From Phycisphaerales bacterium (GTDB lineage Bacteria; Planctomycetota; Phycisphaerae; Phycisphaerales; UBA1924), in the NCBI GenBank assembly GCA_040217175.1, contig JAVJNT010000001.1, positions 868,001 to 932,000 of the forward strand: a stretch of 64,000 nt of DNA, written 5' to 3'. Both the position numbers and the translations under genes were made by a program. Every line of letters begins with the position of its first letter. The stretch's first letter is position 1. The notes under the pieces are model-generated. The model ran no database searches and was not told where the DNA came from. It worked only from the letters and a program-made list of their open reading frames with translations. This document shows positions 43,316-50,635 of this stretch, piece after piece.

Positions 43316-44191
43316 TTACTCGCAGCCGGCATCGAACTCGTTCTGGAAGGCCAGGAAGTCGAAGATCGTCAGCGAGCCGTCGCCGTCGAAGTCGGCCAGC
43401 GGATCGCCGGCGTCGAAGGCGTTCTGGAAGGCCAGGAAGTCGAAGATGGTGAGTTGCCCATCGCCGTCGAAGTCGGCCCGGCAGCCCGTGTCGCCGGCTG
43501 CAAAGAGCAGCGACTGCACGAGCAGGAGGTCCCCATCCGTGCCGATGTCCCAGAAGCTTGCAGAAGCGGTGCTCGGGGGCGGATAGAAGCCGAGGTCCAC
43601 GCGCTTCTCGTTGTCGCCGATGGCAACGAGGACGCGACCATCGTCCCATTCGGCGATGGTGCGGGCGCCGGGATTCAGGTCGGTGATGACCGGCCGGAAG
43701 CTCGAGGTGCCGCCGAAGAACGTCACCACGCCATCCATGATCGGGTGGTCGGGCTCGAGGATGTCGCCGAGCGAAGCGGCGCCGCTCTGGTTGCCGCTGC
43801 GCGGGACGATCACCTCGTAATCCGGATTGCCGCGCCAGCGGCCCGCGATGTCGCGATCGGTCGTGGTGCTGCTGTTGGCGAAGACGGCAACGACCACGCC
43901 GCCGCCGCCGTCGACATAGTCGGCCAGGACATCGCCGAAGGCATCGGGGTCGTCAGGCGTGAAGTTCGTCCAGACGATGACCGAATCGAACGCCTCGAGC
44001 TCCGCCAGCGTGGGCGTGACCGTGCGGAGATCGATATTGGAAACGCTGTCGAACGCACCGCTGTCGACGAGCAGGACCTCGACGGTGGCGGACTGCGAGT
44101 CGCCTCCGGCCGACACGATGGCGACATCTTGGGCAGCGACCGATCCAGCAACGCCGACCAGCGACGCAATTGCAAGGGCTCTCAGGTGCAT
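43316..44191 (-). CDS. Secreted protein with dockerin-like tail
   Basis: 291 residues from the ATG at 44191. AGGAG sits 8 bases before this ATG but only 2 before the in-frame ATG at 44197, so I prefer the former. The signal peptide ends near VAAQ. The body is an alpha-beta fold resembling secreted glutamine-amidotransferase-like/ThuA-type domains: VAIVSAGGD, FDSVIVWTNFTPDDPDAFGD, YVDGGGGVVVAVFANSS, EPDHPIMDGV and GRVLVAIGDNEKR. No catalytic Cys-His pair is evident, so an enzymatic role is doubtful. The last 55 residues are the tandem FDFLAFQN module ending AGCE. Confidence 0.75.
   Translation of the reverse strand: MHLRALAIASLVGVAGSVAAQDVAIVSAGGDSQSATVEVLLVDSGAFDSVSNIDLRTVTPTLAELEAFDSVIVWTNFTPDDPDAFGDVLADYVDGGGGVVVAVFANSSTTTDRDIAGRWRGNPDYEVIVPRSGNQSGAASLGDILEPDHPIMDGVVTFFGGTSSFRPVITDLNPGARTIAEWDDGRVLVAIGDNEKRVDLGFYPPPSTASASFWDIGTDGDLLLVQSLLFAAGDTGCRADFDGDGQLTIFDFLAFQNAFDAGDPLADFDGDGSLTIFDFLAFQNEFDAGCE
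43319..43483 (-). repeat. Tandem dockerin-like module, copy set 3
   Basis: This encodes residues 237-291 of the secreted protein. It starts CRADFDGDG and ends DAGCE. The DNA core CCAGGAAGTCGAA occurs at 43351 and 43432, 81 bases apart, as in the other two module sets. Confidence 0.85.
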
Positions 44192-44311
44192 GGACATCTC
44201 TCCTTTTGGCCCCCCGCGACCGGGAGGCGACCGTGCTGATGGAACCGCCTTGCTCGGCGATCTCGCACCAGTTTCAGCCTACTCGATATTGGTTGCGAAC
44301 GCAAGCCGATT

Positions 44312-45136
44312 TCAGGCCCGGTCGTTCACCCTGGCTTGCCTGCGGGCGAATCGATCGAGGGCGACATCGGACAGCCCATAGAACGTGCTGAGCATCCCGA
44401 GCCCCAGTCGACTGGGCAGGCTCGTCCACACCTCGGCGCGTGGCCGACGCAAGCAAGAGACGAACGCTCGAGCGACACGCTCGGGCGGCTGGATGAACGC
44501 GTCGGGCGTGTTCTCGACCAGGCTCCCCCCGCCGCTGCGCTTGCGGGCCTGCTCGAAGAACTCCGTTCGCGTGCCGATGGGGTGCACGGTCGAGACCTGG
44601 ATGCCCTTGGGCTTGAGCTCGTGCCGCATCGCTCGTCCGGCGTGCCACTGGGCCGCCTTGGTCGCGCAGTACGCCCCGTAGCCGGGAAGCGGCATCTTGC
44701 CGATGCTGCTCGAGCAGATCAGGACGTGGCCGGCGCCTCGATCTATGAATCGCTCGACGGCGGGCCGGATCGCGTTGAGCGTGCCGAAGTAGTTGGCCTC
44801 GAAGATCTCGCGCATCTGTTCGTCGGTCGTCTCGTGGACGGGACGCTCGAAGCCAAAGCCGGCGTTGGCGAAGACGGCGTGCAGCGGGCCCAATTCGGCC
44901 TCGGCCTGCTCGATGAATGCCCGGCATTGATCTCGGCTCGTCACATCGACTTGGAAGGCGAGGGCCGTGCCGCCGGCCCGCTCGATCTCGTCCGCGACGG
45001 CCTCGAGCTTGTCGAGCCGACGCGCGCCCAGGGCAACGGGCATGCCGCTCATCGCGCAGGCGATCGCCGTCGCCTTGCCGATGCCGCTACTGGCGCCCGC
45101 GATGGCGATGGGCTTGCCTTCCAGCTCAGTCTTCAC
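44312..45136 (-). CDS. Short-chain dehydrogenase/reductase (SDR)
   Basis: 274 residues. This is a classical SDR: NAD(P)-binding AIAGASSGIGKATAIA, DVTSRD, the NAG motif as FANAGFGFERP, the catalytic serine in LICSSSIGKM and YGAYCATKAA (YxxxK). The C-terminus lacks further domains. It oxidises or reduces an alcohol or ketone substrate that cannot be deduced. Its start overlaps the end of the MurJ-like gene by 11 bases, so it is the last gene of the long minus-strand array. Confidence 0.9.
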   Translation of the reverse strand: MKTELEGKPIAIAGASSGIGKATAIACAMSGMPVALGARRLDKLEAVADEIERAGGTALAFQVDVTSRDQCRAFIEQAEAELGPLHAVFANAGFGFERPVHETTDEQMREIFEANYFGTLNAIRPAVERFIDRGAGHVLICSSSIGKMPLPGYGAYCATKAAQWHAGRAMRHELKPKGIQVSTVHPIGTRTEFFEQARKRSGGGSLVENTPDAFIQPPERVARAFVSCLRRPRAEVWTSLPSRLGLGMLSTFYGLSDVALDRFARRQARVNDRA

Positions 45137-46709
45137 CAGCGTCGTCCTTTCGCCTCAGCAGCCGCGCGAGCTCGTGGTACCCGAGCAGCCACGCAGAAGC
45201 CGCGTACGCCACCGTGCCCGCCGCCACGCACGCCACGAGCCGGAGCACGTGGCCGAACCAGTCATCGGGCTCGCCCCACGCCAATAAGAGGACACCCACG
45301 ACGGCCGCCATCGCGCAGGCCGCCGGCACCGCCTTCCACCCCCTTCGAGCCACGTCCCGCCACACACGAACGCCGCGTTTACGGTCGAGAACGATGATCA
45401 GGACGACGGCCTGGACTCCCGCGGCGATCGCCGTCGCCCACGCGAGCCCGGCCTCACGCAGCATCCAGATGAGCGAGAGATTCAAGGCAAGGTTCAGGCC
45501 CAGCACGATGACCGAGATGATCGCCGGCGTTTTGGTATCTCCCAGCGCGTAGAACGCCCGCGTGAGCACCTGGTTGCACGCATAGGCCCACACGCACGCC
45601 GCGTAGCCCACGAGCGCGGCCGCGGCCCGGGCCGAGCCGGCCTCGCTGAAGGCGCCCCATCCGCCGAAGAGCACCGCCGTGAGGTCTCGCGAGACGAGCA
45701 TGAGCCCGATGCCCGCCGGCAATGCGATCGCCAGCGAGAGCGAGAGCGCATCGATCAGGGCGCTATGGAAGCGCACGCGATCGGACGCGAGCCGGCTGAG
45801 CAGCGGGAACGCCGCCGTCGCGACGGCGATGCCGAAGACGCCCAGTGGAAACTGGTAGAGCCGCTGCGCGTAGAAGAGGACGGCGTTCGATTGCTCGTCA
45901 AGCGGGTAGGCAAGCCCGAACATCGTCGCGCCAAACCAAATGGGCCACATCGCCAGCAGCACATCGAGCAGGGCGCTCACCTGGAGCGTCCCCAGGCCGA
46001 TGATCGCGCCAAGCCAGCGTCGGACGAGCCGTCGTGCGCTCTGGCCGACGCCCGCCACGACACGGGTCCATCGCACGTAGGAACGAAGCGCCCACAGGCT
46101 CCACGCGACCTGGAAAGCGCCCGATGCGACGACCGCGGCGCACAAGAGCATCGCCGCCGACCGCACGTCCTGGCCATCGAAGATCGCGTATCCGCCGGCC
46201 GCACCGAGCACGCACAGGTTCAGCACGATCGGCTGCGCCGCTGGCGGTCCGAACCGGCCGTGTGTCTGGAGCACGCCTGCGAGCGTGGCGGCGATGCAGA
46301 TGAGCGGCATGAAGGGCAGGGCGATCATGACCAGCAGGATGGAGAAGTGCCGCGCGCCGCCTGGCTCGGCCATCGAGAGCGCGAGCCAGAGGCCGAGTTC
46401 GCCGAGGACCGTCAGCCCCGCCGTCACCAGCCCGAGTAGCGCGACCGTGAAGGTGGCGAATCGATCCGCCGCACGAGCATCCCGCTCGACCAACGTTGCA
46501 TACTCGGGCACGAACGCCGCGGCCAGGGCGCCCTCGCCGAAGAGCCGGCGGAACGTGTTGGGTACGGCAAAGGCCGCGGCGAAGGCCGAACCCACGGCGG
46601 TATCGCCGAACAAGCGAGCGGTGACGACGTCTCGCACGAGGCCCAGGACGCGCGAGAGCAGCGTGAGCGATGAGATCACGCGAAAAGCCCGCGCGAGCGC
46701 GGCACTCAT
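45126..46709 (-). CDS. murJ: Lipid II flippase MurJ-like protein
   Basis: 527 residues with about 14 membrane helices. The start (ISSLTLLSRVLGLVRDVVTA, then VGSAFAAAFAVPNTFRRLFG and EGALAAAFVPEY) is the conserved MurJ/MviN signature, including the Arg residues lining the first helices. It flips lipid-linked oligosaccharide precursors across the inner membrane. It may serve peptidoglycan synthesis, or, given its place at the end of an exopolysaccharide array, export of another undecaprenyl-linked glycan. It overlaps the VanZ-like gene by 4 bases upstream and the SDR gene by 11 bases downstream. Confidence 0.9.
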   Translation of the reverse strand: MSAALARAFRVISSLTLLSRVLGLVRDVVTARLFGDTAVGSAFAAAFAVPNTFRRLFGEGALAAAFVPEYATLVERDARAADRFATFTVALLGLVTAGLTVLGELGLWLALSMAEPGGARHFSILLVMIALPFMPLICIAATLAGVLQTHGRFGPPAAQPIVLNLCVLGAAGGYAIFDGQDVRSAAMLLCAAVVASGAFQVAWSLWALRSYVRWTRVVAGVGQSARRLVRRWLGAIIGLGTLQVSALLDVLLAMWPIWFGATMFGLAYPLDEQSNAVLFYAQRLYQFPLGVFGIAVATAAFPLLSRLASDRVRFHSALIDALSLSLAIALPAGIGLMLVSRDLTAVLFGGWGAFSEAGSARAAAALVGYAACVWAYACNQVLTRAFYALGDTKTPAIISVIVLGLNLALNLSLIWMLREAGLAWATAIAAGVQAVVLIIVLDRKRGVRVWRDVARRGWKAVPAACAMAAVVGVLLLAWGEPDDWFGHVLRLVACVAAGTVAYAASAWLLGYHELARLLRRKDDAGED

Positions 46710-47098
46710 GTGTCGGGCTCCCGGCGTGCCCTCGATCGGAGAACGACGAAGAGTGCCAGCGCTGCGATCGCAGCGCCCAATGCATTCGCCACCATGTCGG
46801 CAAGATCGAACACCCGATCAAATATCGGCAACGCCTGCGACGATTCATCGATCACCGCGTAGCCCACCCCCACCGTCATCAAGACGCCGAGGCCGGTGGC
46901 TCGCCTCGCGTCGGGGAGCCAGCCGGTGAGGCCCAAAAGAAGAGTCCACACGCCGAAGGCGGCCATGTGGATCAAGAGATCCAGGCGGATGCCCGGCACG
47001 ACGTTGACCTGCACGCCCGGCTTGTGCGTCGCAACGAACAGGACGACGGCGTACGCGACGAACCCGATGCACACCATCCGTCGCAGACGGTCACTCAC
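46706..47098 (-). CDS. VanZ-like membrane protein
   Basis: 130 residues with four membrane helices. Family features are the loop charge pattern LDLLIHMAAFGVWTLLLG, the AVIDESSQALPIFDRVFDLA segment (E-x-Q-x-x-x-R-x-x-x-x-D-x-x-x-N) and DMVANALGAAIAAL. VanZ-like proteins are often found in exosortase/exopolysaccharide loci; their biochemical role is unsettled. It overlaps both the ParA gene and the MurJ gene by 4 bases. Confidence 0.88.
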   Translation of the reverse strand: MSDRLRRMVCIGFVAYAVVLFVATHKPGVQVNVVPGIRLDLLIHMAAFGVWTLLLGLTGWLPDARRATGLGVLMTVGVGYAVIDESSQALPIFDRVFDLADMVANALGAAIAALALFVVLRSRARREPDT

Positions 47099-48165
47099 GA
47101 CGCGTGCTGCTGGGCCTGGCTGGGCGGCGTCACGATCTCGGGGGCGGCGGGCTCGGAAACGTCGGGCCCGGTCGCATCAGCAGGCGTCTCGGCCTCTGGC
47201 TGGGGCGTCTGCGCCTCTGCTGGCTCGGGTTGAGAGGACGGATTGGGTGTGGGCTTTGACGACGGAGGCGAGATCATCGCCGGGCCCGTCGGCTCGACAA
47301 GCGCCACGAAGTGCTTGGCAAGGGCGGCGTAGTCCCTCGCGCCCGCGGCCTGCGGCGCGTAGTCGAAGATCGACTGCCCGAAGCTCGGCGCCTCGGCCAG
47401 CTTGATGTTCCGGCGAATCGGCGGCCAGAGCACCCGCGCGCCGCGCCACGGCACGTCGCGCTCCCGGCCTTCGGCGAAGAAGGCTTCGATGTCTCCCACG
47501 ACCTCCTGCGTGTGGCTGGCCTGCTGGTCGTACATGCACAGCACGACGCCGGCGACCTTGAGCTGCGGCCGGACCTGCTTGGCAACCATCCGCACGGTCT
47601 CGAGCAGCTTGCCCACGCCGTGTAGCGCGAGGAAGTGCGCCTGCATCGGAATGACGACCTCGTCGGCGGCGGCGAGCCCGTTGAGCGTGAGCAGACCCAG
47701 GCTCGGCGGGCAATCGATCAGCACGACGTCGATGTCGTGGGCCTTGCACGCTGCTTCGATGGCCAGCCTCAGGCGGTGGTGCCGGCCCTCGGCCTGGGCC
47801 AGTTCGGTCTCGACGGCCGCGAGATCGGTCTCGCTGGGCAAGAGCCACAGGTTCTCGCCCGCCTCGGTCAATTCCACCGCCGATGGTTCGAGCAGGGCGT
47901 CGTACACGGTGGCCGGCCCGTCCTCGCCGTCGGCCGACACACCGAGGTGCAGTGTGGCGTGGGCCTGGGGGTCGAGGTCCGCGAGCAGCACACGCTTGCC
48001 TAGCCGGGCCAGCGCTGCGGCCAGGTTGACCGCCGTCGTTGACTTGCCCACGCCGCCCTTCTGGTTCATGAGCGCGAACACCCGTGGCGGTCCGCCTCGG
48101 CGATCGGCGCCGGGCGTGGCCGGGTCTCCATGGGCGTGGTCGTGGCCGTGCGGTGGGCTATCCAT
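47095..48165 (-). CDS. ParA/Soj-family ATPase
   Basis: 356 residues. A His/Pro-rich N-terminal leader (PPHGHDHAHGDP) precedes the deviant Walker A of ParA proteins, LMNQKGGVGKSTTAVNLA, with both lysines present. Walker A' (VLLADLDPQAHAT) and the second Asp motif (VVLIDCPPSLGLLTLNGL) follow. The ATPase ends near residue 300 and is followed by a disordered Pro/Glu/Ala-rich tail. No ParB gene is next to it. In this array a role in positioning the export machinery, or unrelated chromosome segregation, are both possible. It overlaps the VanZ-like gene by 4 bases and lies 62 bases downstream of the WecA-like gene. Confidence 0.93.
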   Translation of the reverse strand: MDSPPHGHDHAHGDPATPGADRRGGPPRVFALMNQKGGVGKSTTAVNLAAALARLGKRVLLADLDPQAHATLHLGVSADGEDGPATVYDALLEPSAVELTEAGENLWLLPSETDLAAVETELAQAEGRHHRLRLAIEAACKAHDIDVVLIDCPPSLGLLTLNGLAAADEVVIPMQAHFLALHGVGKLLETVRMVAKQVRPQLKVAGVVLCMYDQQASHTQEVVGDIEAFFAEGRERDVPWRGARVLWPPIRRNIKLAEAPSFGQSIFDYAPQAAGARDYAALAKHFVALVEPTGPAMISPPSSKPTPNPSSQPEPAEAQTPQPEAETPADATGPDVSEPAAPEIVTPPSQAQQHAS

Positions 48166-48227
48166 CGCGCGATTCTATCGCCCAGATGTGCCCGATCCGG
48201 CCTTGTTTTTCCCGGGTTGCGTCGACG

Positions 48228-49583
48228 CTACGAGGCAGAACGCTTGGGTCGGTTGGCCGCATCGATGGCGAGCGAAGCCTGGCTCTCGAGGTACTGGCGG
48301 CGGCTGATCTTGATGGCCGTCACGCCCACGTAGCAGATGACAATAAGCGCCAACGCGTAGACCACCCGGGCCCGGCTGAGGCTCATGGCCAAGCCCAGGG
48401 CCGTGAAACATGCGGTGATGCCATACAGGGCCAGCACGGCCCCCTTGACCCCGAGCGCCCGCTTGAGCATGTGGTGCAGGTGCTGGTCGTCGGCGTCGGT
48501 GATGCTCTTGCCGCTCATGCGTCGTCGCACGATGGCCAGCACGCTGTCGATGATCGGGACGGCGAACATCATGAGGCCCGCCAGCACGAGGTGCGTCTGG
48601 CCCATGTCGCCCAGCGTCAGGATGATCACGATCGTGCAATAGCCCAATAACATCGAGCCGCAATCGCCCAGGAAGATCGACGCCGGATTGAAGTTGTGCG
48701 GCAGGAAGCCCATGCACGCCCCGAGCACGGCCAGGCACAGCACCAGTCGCTGGGCGTCTCGCGGCCCCTGATCGATGACCATGAGCGAGAGGGCCAGGAT
48801 GGTGAGCCCCACGACCGTGATGGTCGTGGTGCCCGTCAGGAGGCCGTCGAGCCCGTCGATGAGGTTGGCGGCGTTGCAGGCGCCGATGACGAAGACGGCG
48901 ATGACGCCCGCCCCGGCCCAATACACCAGATCGAGCTGGAGCGGTGCCTCGAGCCCGGGGATGGGCACGTAGAAGACCAGATCGCTGTTGCCCAGCACGC
49001 CGAGGCTCACGAGCGCCTCTCCCACCGGGCGTAGCACGCCTTGGGCGACGCGGACGCCGACGTTCTCGATGGCGAGCGCCGCTGCCGCGACGAGTTGGCC
49101 GCTGATCTTCAGGCCCGGTCGGATGCCGATCGCGTCATCGAGCAATCCAACGACGGTGATCACCGCCATGCCGAGCAACACGCTGATGGGGACCACGGCG
49201 TGGTACTCGCCGTCGACGAGGTGTTCGCTCGGATAGACCGACGCGAGATCGCCCCACGCCGTACCCAGGTAGCTGATGAGCGTGCCGCCCATGATGCCCA
49301 GAAAGACCGCCAGTCCGCCGAGATAGGCGACCGGGACGCGATGCACCTTGCGCGGGTCGCTCGGGCGATCGATGATGCCGGCCGCGAGCGCAAGCCGGCG
49401 GACCAGCGGCGTCGCGACGATCGTGATCGCAAACGCCGCGACGAACACCCAGATGTACCGGTGGAAGATGCCCAGGCCGGTCGTGGCCAGCGCACTCGCC
49501 TCGGCCTCCGCCGCGGGCTCGGCGAACATGCTCGGATCGAGCGGCGGGATGCCCATTCCAGTGATGGCCGCCAGCAGGCTCAT
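48228..49583 (-). CDS. Undecaprenyl-phosphate sugar-1-phosphate transferase (WecA/TagO/MraY superfamily)
   Basis: 451 residues with about ten to eleven membrane helices. Catalytic motifs are all visible: the DD pair in VVGLLDDAIGIRPGLKISGQ, NAANLIDGLDGLLTG, FLGDCGSMLLGY and the HHMLKR element after QHL. PSDPRKVHRVPVAYLGGLA is the polyprenyl-binding loop. Such enzymes start glycan assembly by moving GlcNAc-1-P or a related sugar onto undecaprenyl phosphate. It is probably the initiating enzyme of the exopolysaccharide array. It overlaps the epimerase gene by 4 bases. Confidence 0.93.
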   Translation of the reverse strand: MSLLAAITGMGIPPLDPSMFAEPAAEAEASALATTGLGIFHRYIWVFVAAFAITIVATPLVRRLALAAGIIDRPSDPRKVHRVPVAYLGGLAVFLGIMGGTLISYLGTAWGDLASVYPSEHLVDGEYHAVVPISVLLGMAVITVVGLLDDAIGIRPGLKISGQLVAAAALAIENVGVRVAQGVLRPVGEALVSLGVLGNSDLVFYVPIPGLEAPLQLDLVYWAGAGVIAVFVIGACNAANLIDGLDGLLTGTTTITVVGLTILALSLMVIDQGPRDAQRLVLCLAVLGACMGFLPHNFNPASIFLGDCGSMLLGYCTIVIILTLGDMGQTHLVLAGLMMFAVPIIDSVLAIVRRRMSGKSITDADDQHLHHMLKRALGVKGAVLALYGITACFTALGLAMSLSRARVVYALALIVICYVGVTAIKISRRQYLESQASLAIDAANRPKRSAS

Positions 49584-50593
49584 TGGCTCACTCCGGCGGC
49601 GCCCATGGCCTCGGCCACGGCGCGGATGGTCGCCTCGAGGTCGTATTCACGCTCGAACGCGACGGCGGCGCGAAGGCGGCCGAGATCGGGCACGCGGCGC
49701 GTCAGGTCTTCGAAGCCCGGCCCGTAGGCCTGGTCGTAAGGCACGCGTTCGATACGCGACGCCGAGCCGAGGATCTCGACCACGGTGCTGGCCAAGTCGT
49801 TGATGCTGATGGCCGAATCGCTCCCGACGTTGAAGATGCTTCCGTGGGCGTCGGGCGTGCCGACGAGGTCGATGAGGGCGCGCGAGACGTCGCGCACGTC
49901 GCAAAAGCATCGGACCTGCTCGCCATTGCCAAAGACGCGGAGCGGCTCGCCGGCTAGGGCGGCGGCGACGAACCTGGGCAGCACCATGCCGTAGCGACCG
50001 ATCTGGCGGGGTCCGACGGTGTTAAAGAGCCGGACGACCACCACGCCCAGGCCGCTCGATCGATGATGAGCGAGCGCCAGATACTCGTCCAGCGCCTTCG
50101 AGCACGCATACGACCAGCGCGTCGCGGTCGTTGGACCGTAGACGACGTCGTCGTCTTCGCTGAACGGAACGCGTTCGCTCTTGCCGTAGACCTCCGAACT
50201 GCTGGCCACCAGCACCGCCGGTTCGCCAGCCATCTCCGAGGCATATCGCAGCAGGGCGCTCGTCTGCTCGATGTTGGTCTCGATGCTGCCGATCGGATCG
50301 GCGATGATGAGCTCGACCCCTACCGCGGCGGCCATGTGGTAGATCTCGTCGAACCGGCCCGCAAGCGCTGCGTCAGCGGTCAGCCACGCCCGCAGATCGG
50401 ACTCGACGAAAGTCAGTCGATCGTGCGAATCGGGCAGGTTCGTGCGGTTGCCCGTCGACAGGTCGTCGACGACGACGACCTCGTCGCCGCGCGCCAGCAA
50501 GCGCTCGCATAGGTGCGACCCGATGAAGCCGGCGCCGCCGGTGACCAGCACCCGGCGAGCGGCTCCCGTCGGGTTGGCGGCGTCGTCACGCAA
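49580..50593 (-). CDS. NAD-dependent nucleotide-sugar epimerase/dehydratase
   Basis: 337 residues of the extended SDR family. The NAD-binding motif is VLVTGGAGFIGSHLCERLLA; then VVDDLSTGNR, MAAAVGVELI, the serine motif ASSSEVYGKSERVPF, the catalytic YACSKALDEY (YxxxK) and VVVRLFNTVGPRQIGRYGMV follow. This pattern is closest to UDP-glucose 4-epimerase and UDP-glucuronate decarboxylase relatives. It probably provides a nucleotide sugar for the glycan. The exact substrate is not determined. Translationally coupled to the transferase gene downstream. Confidence 0.9.
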   Translation of the reverse strand: MRDDAANPTGAARRVLVTGGAGFIGSHLCERLLARGDEVVVVDDLSTGNRTNLPDSHDRLTFVESDLRAWLTADAALAGRFDEIYHMAAAVGVELIIADPIGSIETNIEQTSALLRYASEMAGEPAVLVASSSEVYGKSERVPFSEDDDVVYGPTTATRWSYACSKALDEYLALAHHRSSGLGVVVVRLFNTVGPRQIGRYGMVLPRFVAAALAGEPLRVFGNGEQVRCFCDVRDVSRALIDLVGTPDAHGSIFNVGSDSAISINDLASTVVEILGSASRIERVPYDQAYGPGFEDLTRRVPDLGRLRAAVAFEREYDLEATIRAVAEAMGAAGVSQ

Positions 50594-50635
50594 CGGCGAA
50601 TCTCTCCAGCCTCGGAGCCACCGGCAGGGCGAACC

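Noticed and set aside
24134-43432. Six copies of CCAGGAAGTCGAA, paired at 81-base spacing, as a possible mobile or CRISPR-like repeat
   Set aside because: All copies are in frame and encode the FDFLxFQN part of the dockerin-like module, so they are protein repeats and not a DNA array.
39831-43649. A 1272-codon open frame on the minus strand
   Set aside because: It lies opposite the metalloprotease gene, has Arg/His/Leu-rich shadow composition, no conserved motif, and runs through parts of three real genes.
44312-45136. SDR as a polysaccharide-specific enzyme
   Set aside because: Only its position at the end of the array supports this; the sequence is a generic SDR, so no special role was assigned.
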